DNA from: Malus domestica
Lineage: Eukaryota > Streptophyta > Magnoliopsida > Rosales > Rosaceae
Length of the DNA: 64,000 nucleotides
Direction of reading: 5' to 3'
Assembly (NCBI RefSeq): GCF_042453785.1
Contig: NC_091673.1
Span: 5,420,501-5,484,500, forward strand
The number at the start of each line of letters is the position of its first letter. Positions within the stretch are counted from its first letter, which is position 1. Below, in pieces: positions 60,031-64,000 of this stretch. The position numbers and the translations under genes were made by a program. A model generated the notes under the pieces. The model was not told the DNA's origin and did no database searches. It was given only the letters and a program-made list of their open reading frames with translations.

Positions 60031-62888
60031 CTAATTCAGAGCGTGTGAGGCTTCATCTTGGGTTGTTGAGCACTCTGAATCTATATGCATTGATATTGTG
60101 CAATTATCCTGACCATTACATTACACAAGAAAGAAATCGATCAATCTGTTTAAGCTGATTGCTAATGCATTAGAAGAATTAGACAAGATTACTAATCATC
60201 ACAAGTATTCACTGAGAAAACAGTTTGTAGGCCAACTCCGTACCTTTCTATCACTTACTGAGATACTTAGAACAGTAGCTTCCAATTGAGGTTTTGAGGA
60301 AGCCGACTGTGGGGAACAACAGTTAAACTGCCAGTGCAATGTTAAACAAGATTATTCAATGCAGAATGACCAATCGATGAGTTTTTCAATTTACAACCAG
60401 TAAAATTCACTTGCCTCTGACACGCATGAGTCCAAGTTATTGTTCTCTTGTAAGTTGTTCCCAGCTGACTTGCACTTTTGAGATAGATGTGAAGCTGCAA
60501 GTTTTTGAAATGTCCATATAAGTAGAGTACATGTATACATCAACTCTCAACTTTCTTTCTCTTAGAAAGAATAAGTGAAGTAAAGCAGCCCTCGGAAGCA
60601 AAATTGTTTGCATCGAACATGGTATTTGAAGTGAGACAATATCTTCACTCGCAGTGAGTGTATCATTTTCTTTTTTGATAAGCAAGTGTATCATTTTCTG
60701 ATACATGAGGTTCCAGAAGCAGAAAGGTTTTCAGGACAAACCTGTATTTCCTCCATCGCCAGACCCGTAAGCCTTTTCTTGAGATTTTCCTGTATATTTC
60801 TGGACTGCATCTTCAATCCTGGAAAGTTAATAACAATGTTAAGTTAAAATTAATGAAAAACCACCCATTGTGCACTACTGCGTAGATGGTAAGAGTATGA
60901 GCACTACCTATTATCTTCCTTCGTCAAAATCATATTGCATCCTCCTTGGTGTTCCAGAATTGAGGAAAATACCCCTTTGTCCTGAAAAATAAATTGACGA
61001 CAGTTCCCACAAGGAAGCAATGAGTGTCTTCACTAGAAGATCAATCAGAAGATGTTGGGGAAAGTTCTACATGCATCACAAGAGGCAAAACCATAAAACT
61101 TAAGAAATCACACCATATATCCATATGCGTTATATGTTAAATTGTTAATTGACCAATTGGAAATGTGGCGTTCAATAAAACTTTGAATGTGAATTCATCA
61201 AGTGAAAGCATGGCAGGTTAAACCTAAACTGAAACTTTTAAAGCCAAAATGAAACTTTTTCTACCTCTTCATTCATACTTTTAACAGTGTCCTGAATCCT
61301 CCTTAAGATAATCCCCAAACTTCCAACTTCAAAATGCAATGCCTGATCATGGAGTTCATCAAGTAAGTTTAGAAGTCAATAGCATAACTCGGTAAGGTCT
61401 AAACAAAAACAAAAACAATATGAAATTTAGACCTGTTTTTCTGAAATCAAATTCTGTATGACCGCATCCTTTGCTGATATAACTTTTTGAAGGTAAGGGT
61501 GGTTAAGAAGACCTTGATGAGAAAAATTTTGGCTAAAACAGTAGACTAGTTTTACGAATCAATCGAACAAATGAATCTCTGATGCATGGATATATCTTCT
61601 ATTTGTGTCTGGCTTCTATTACAAATTTTTGCTGCCTCCATCTGAGCTTCTAGTTCTGAGATGGCTTTATCCTTTCTCCGAGTCTCGTCTTCATAATTTT
61701 TTAGTTTGTTTTCCAGGTCACTGATCTTTTCTGCATAAATTAGTACATGGTCAATAAATTATTAGTGGTTTCAAATTTAACCTTTCCTTCAACAATTTAA
61801 TAACGTAATTTACAACATCGAAGAATTGATATATAATGATAACTTGGAGTTACCAATAAATACTTTCTCGAATGTGGAAACAGTATCCAATTTGCTCTTT
61901 AAGCCTGCCACTGTGAACAAAGCAGTGAGTTAGGAGGAATCTGATGCTGCAACTTCAAATGGAATATAAGCATACAGTAACAATTTAAAATGTTGCTTGC
62001 CTACTTCCTCTTTCTCACTAACAACGCGTTGCACATTATCCACAACTTTCTTTACCAAAATTGCCTCCTTTTCTATTGAATCGAATAGCAAAAGATGAGA
62101 TTTTATCTTCTCAGATAGGAAAGCAAGCTTTCTGTCCCCGCATTGAATCGAGCGTTTCATTTCACAAGTGGATTCCTAAACATGAACATGACACCAGTGA
62201 GTCATATTTCGGTTAAATATGTTCGATACAAAATTCATCACGGGATCAAAAAACACTGACAACATTGCATGGTAATCTCTCTCGATGTCAAATTTCCAAC
62301 GAACCTGATAAGCGTTGACGAAATTTTCCCTGGACTGGAGTAGGTTATGAATCGTTCCCTTCAACTCCCTTTGCCTGTTCTCGAGCATAGAATTGTCACT
62401 CTGAAGGTAACTCACCTGCAAGAACAAGATTCGAAAAACAAAAAATTGGCTGTGATCTCTAACAAGCATTTCAACAAACACCTTCACCGCAAACAAAAAC
62501 AATTACATAATCCCACAAACCTCTCTTTCGAGTTTCTGTCGCAGCTCATTGGAGGAAGCCAATTCCGCCAGCAATTCCTGCAACTTCCGGCCGCATTCTT
62601 CCTCGGTTTGCTTTTGTTTCTGTATCCAAACACTCCGTCAATACGAACAAGTAAACTCAATTGGAATCGGAGAGTAGTGATTGATTTTAAAAGGAAACCT
62701 GAATAAGAAGACGGAGCTGTTCGGCGGCGGAGCGTTCCCTTTCCTGAAAATGTGAATTCACAAAGGACGGTGAGGGAAAGGGAGATAATGGAGGTGGCGG
62801 CGATGAGAAATCTTACTCGGAGTTGTCGGACTTCGGAGATAAGAGTTTGAAGTTGGAGCTTGAATTTGGAGAATTTCAGCAACTCCAT
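60031..62888 (-). CDS. Coiled-coil protein of unknown function, 14 exons
   Basis: Fourteen exons: 62817-62888, 62699-62743, 62521-62619, 62305-62415, 62001-62175, 61854-61910, 61594-61730, 61433-61492, 61265-61342, 60908-60981, 60742-60818, 60415-60494, 60259-60306 and 60031-60108. They join in frame to 396 residues. The first 300 or so residues are heptad-rich coiled coil (LRQKLEREVSYLQSDNSMLE, VSEKEEVVAGLKSKLDTVST, KISDLENKLKNYEDETRRKD, then LHFEVGSLGIILRRIQDTV). The tail is Ser/Asn/Gln-rich and ends EASHALN. Eleven of 13 introns are GT-AG-like, two have GC donors (after 62001 and 60415), and the intron 61493-61593 reads AT-AC with U12-type signals. An E2F-like site lies about 80 bp upstream. 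I do not recognise the family. Confidence 0.8.
61493..61593 (-). other. Putative U12-type AT-AC intron
   Basis: On the minus strand the intron begins ATATCC, as U12 donors do. It contains CTTCTTAAC, close to the branch consensus TTCCTTAAC, with the branch A 11 nt from the exon. It ends TTAC. Using these borders keeps the frame (QIED|LQKV). No GT donor occurs between the conserved coding sequence and the next in-frame stop. Confidence 0.75.
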
Positions 62889-62968
62889 TTCCGTCTAGTG
62901 TAAAATAATAAAATTGTTTGGATGGCCGCCGGAAAAACGGCCTTCACCGCTTTTAATTCGCATTTGAT

Positions 62969-62977
62969 TTTCCCGCC
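62969..62977 (+). promoter_or_regulatory. E2F-type site upstream of the coiled-coil gene
   Basis: TTTCCCGCC fits the E2F consensus TTTSSCGC and lies 81 bp before the start codon. A weaker TTTCGCGT (minus strand) lies near 63036. These suggest S-phase or cell-cycle expression. Confidence 0.5.
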
Positions 62978-63296
62978 ACTGAAATTTCGCCTTTTTTTTT
63001 TTTTTTTACTGTTTTTCCGTTTTACCTCTCATTTGACGCGAAATTTAACTTTTAAAAATCATCTAACTGGTAAAAATAATCCAAGTTTTAATTACCTTAT
63101 TGAAACATTGGTTAAAGTGTAAACTCTGTCTCTCTCTCTCTCTCTTTTCTTTTATATTAAACTAGCATAGGGCCACACACAAAATGTGTGTCACAATTTT
63201 GCATTTTTGTTTTTGAAATTAAAGGAGAAAGGGAGAGAGACTTGGGATGGGAAGAGAGAGGAGAGAGCTTTACTTTTGGTGAGTAAATTGTAGTAA

Positions 63297-63444
63297 GGGG
63301 TGTGCTATCCACTCACCCTATTTTACTTCTTACACACCTCTTGATAATTTTTGTCCGTTGATCTTCTTCAATTCATTCAATCTGACGGTCAAAAATTAAA
63401 AAAGTATGTGAGAAGTAAAATGGGGTGTGTGGATATCACACCTC
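63297..63444. mobile_element. 148-bp MITE, family C copy 2
   Basis: Ends GGGGTGTGCTATCC and GGATATCACACCTC, with a perfect 9-bp duplication TTGTAGTAA (63288-63296 and 63445-63453). It is the same length as 5305-5452 and closely similar in sequence. Confidence 0.92.
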
Positions 63445-63445
63445 T

Positions 63446-63850
63446 TGTAGTAATTGTTCATCAACTTTAATCAAATTGGAGCAATGGTTCATCAACTAAA
63501 ATATACTATCGTTGGTCCCTCAACTCATCAAAACATGTAGCTGTGGACATTTTCGTCAACTCCGTCAAAATTCTGTCAAAATTAGTTATGTTGGAAGGAC
63601 CACTGCTACAATTGTGTTAAAGTTGAGGAACCATTGATACAATTTTTCTTATTTGATTTTTCATATTTGCCTCTTAATTTAGCCTCACGCGCATAGCACG
63701 TGACTCATTTTGACGGAAGTTCTAATGGAGTTGACAAAAATGATCATAGTTGCACGTTTTGATGAGTTGAGGGATCAATAGTAATAGATTTTTAATTGAT
63801 GGATCATTGCTTCAATTGGGTTAAAGTTGAGATATCATTGTTACAATTTA
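63446..63850. mobile_element. Large inverted-repeat element
   Basis: About 400 bp. The two halves mirror each other (tcaactttaatcaaattgga versus caattgggttaaagttgaga; ggtccctcaactcatcaaaa versus ttttgatgagttgagggatc). It overlaps or abuts the right target repeat of the MITE at 63297. The exact ends are not clear. Confidence 0.65.
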
Positions 63851-64000
63851 TTCTTTTATTTTTTTAATTAAAGATGTATTAGAATCACATGTAGGTGAGG
63901 TATTAAAAAAAAAAGCAAAATTTTGATTGTGTGAAATTACATTATTGCCCACATTTCTTATATATGTTCAGCTTTACTTAGAGGGTTAGAATGATAATTT

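Larger units (their letters stand above)
62889..64000. other. Upstream region of the coiled-coil gene and right edge of window
   Basis: Promoter of the coiled-coil gene, a CT microsatellite (63128-63146), a 148-bp MITE and a larger inverted-repeat element. The last 130 bp share attacattattgcccac with the insert at 15373-15665. No gene seen. Confidence 0.55.

Noticed and set aside
61575-61593. Continuing exon 7 of the coiled-coil gene without splicing
   Set aside because: The frame stops within about 14 codons and the conserved coiled-coil sequence resumes only after the AT-AC segment, so splicing is the better model.

Overview
This is a 64 kb stretch of plant nuclear genome, almost certainly a eudicot of the rose family. 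An apple- or pear-like species is my best guess, judged from gene similarity recalled from memory and from the dispersed repeats. Spliced genes, AT-rich spacers and many short inverted-repeat transposons rule out a prokaryote or organelle. No operon-like or CRISPR-like system is present.

Layout. 1.1-3.0 kb: an intronless LRK10L-type receptor kinase (+). 5.9-16.7 kb: three tau-class glutathione S-transferase genes (all -). The second and third lie in a tandem duplication of about 4.6 kb, and the two copies have since gained different transposons. 18.0-20.3 kb: a P-class PPR protein (-). 23.8-24.9 kb: a kinase-less GUB_WAK secreted protein (+). 25.5-28.8 kb: a seven-exon hydroxyproline O-galactosyltransferase (-). 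28.8-33.6 kb: a gene-poor spacer. 33.6-35.4 kb: a bifunctional glycerol-3-phosphate acyltransferase/phosphatase that most resembles the mycorrhiza gene RAM2 (+). 36.2-39.6 kb: exocyst subunit EXO84A (+). 41.4-43.0 kb: a secreted leucine-rich-repeat gene broken by two frameshifts and a Tourist-like MITE (+). 43.2-47.0 kb: an EDR2-like DUF1336 protein (-). 48.5-55.8 kb: a very young, structurally whole but pol-less Ty3/gypsy-type LTR element (-), nested at the edge of an older MITE. 60.0-62.9 kb: a 14-exon coiled-coil protein gene (-), whose reading frame calls for one AT-AC (U12-type) intron and two GC-AG introns.

The genes are ordinary neighbours rather than a pathway. Cell surface and defence themes recur: two GUB_WAK proteins, the LRR relic, the EDR2-like protein, the GST cluster and an exocyst subunit. 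The most noteworthy signals are these: the RAM2-like gene with a mycorrhiza-type motif and a P1BS-type motif upstream; the unusual introns of the coiled-coil gene; the LRR gene whose frame is rejoined when one TTA copy and the MITE are removed; and datable transposon insertions, because the duplicated GST copy preserves the empty sites. Protein names rest on motif reading and memory of families, not on database searches. Exon borders were inferred from splice signals and frame continuity.
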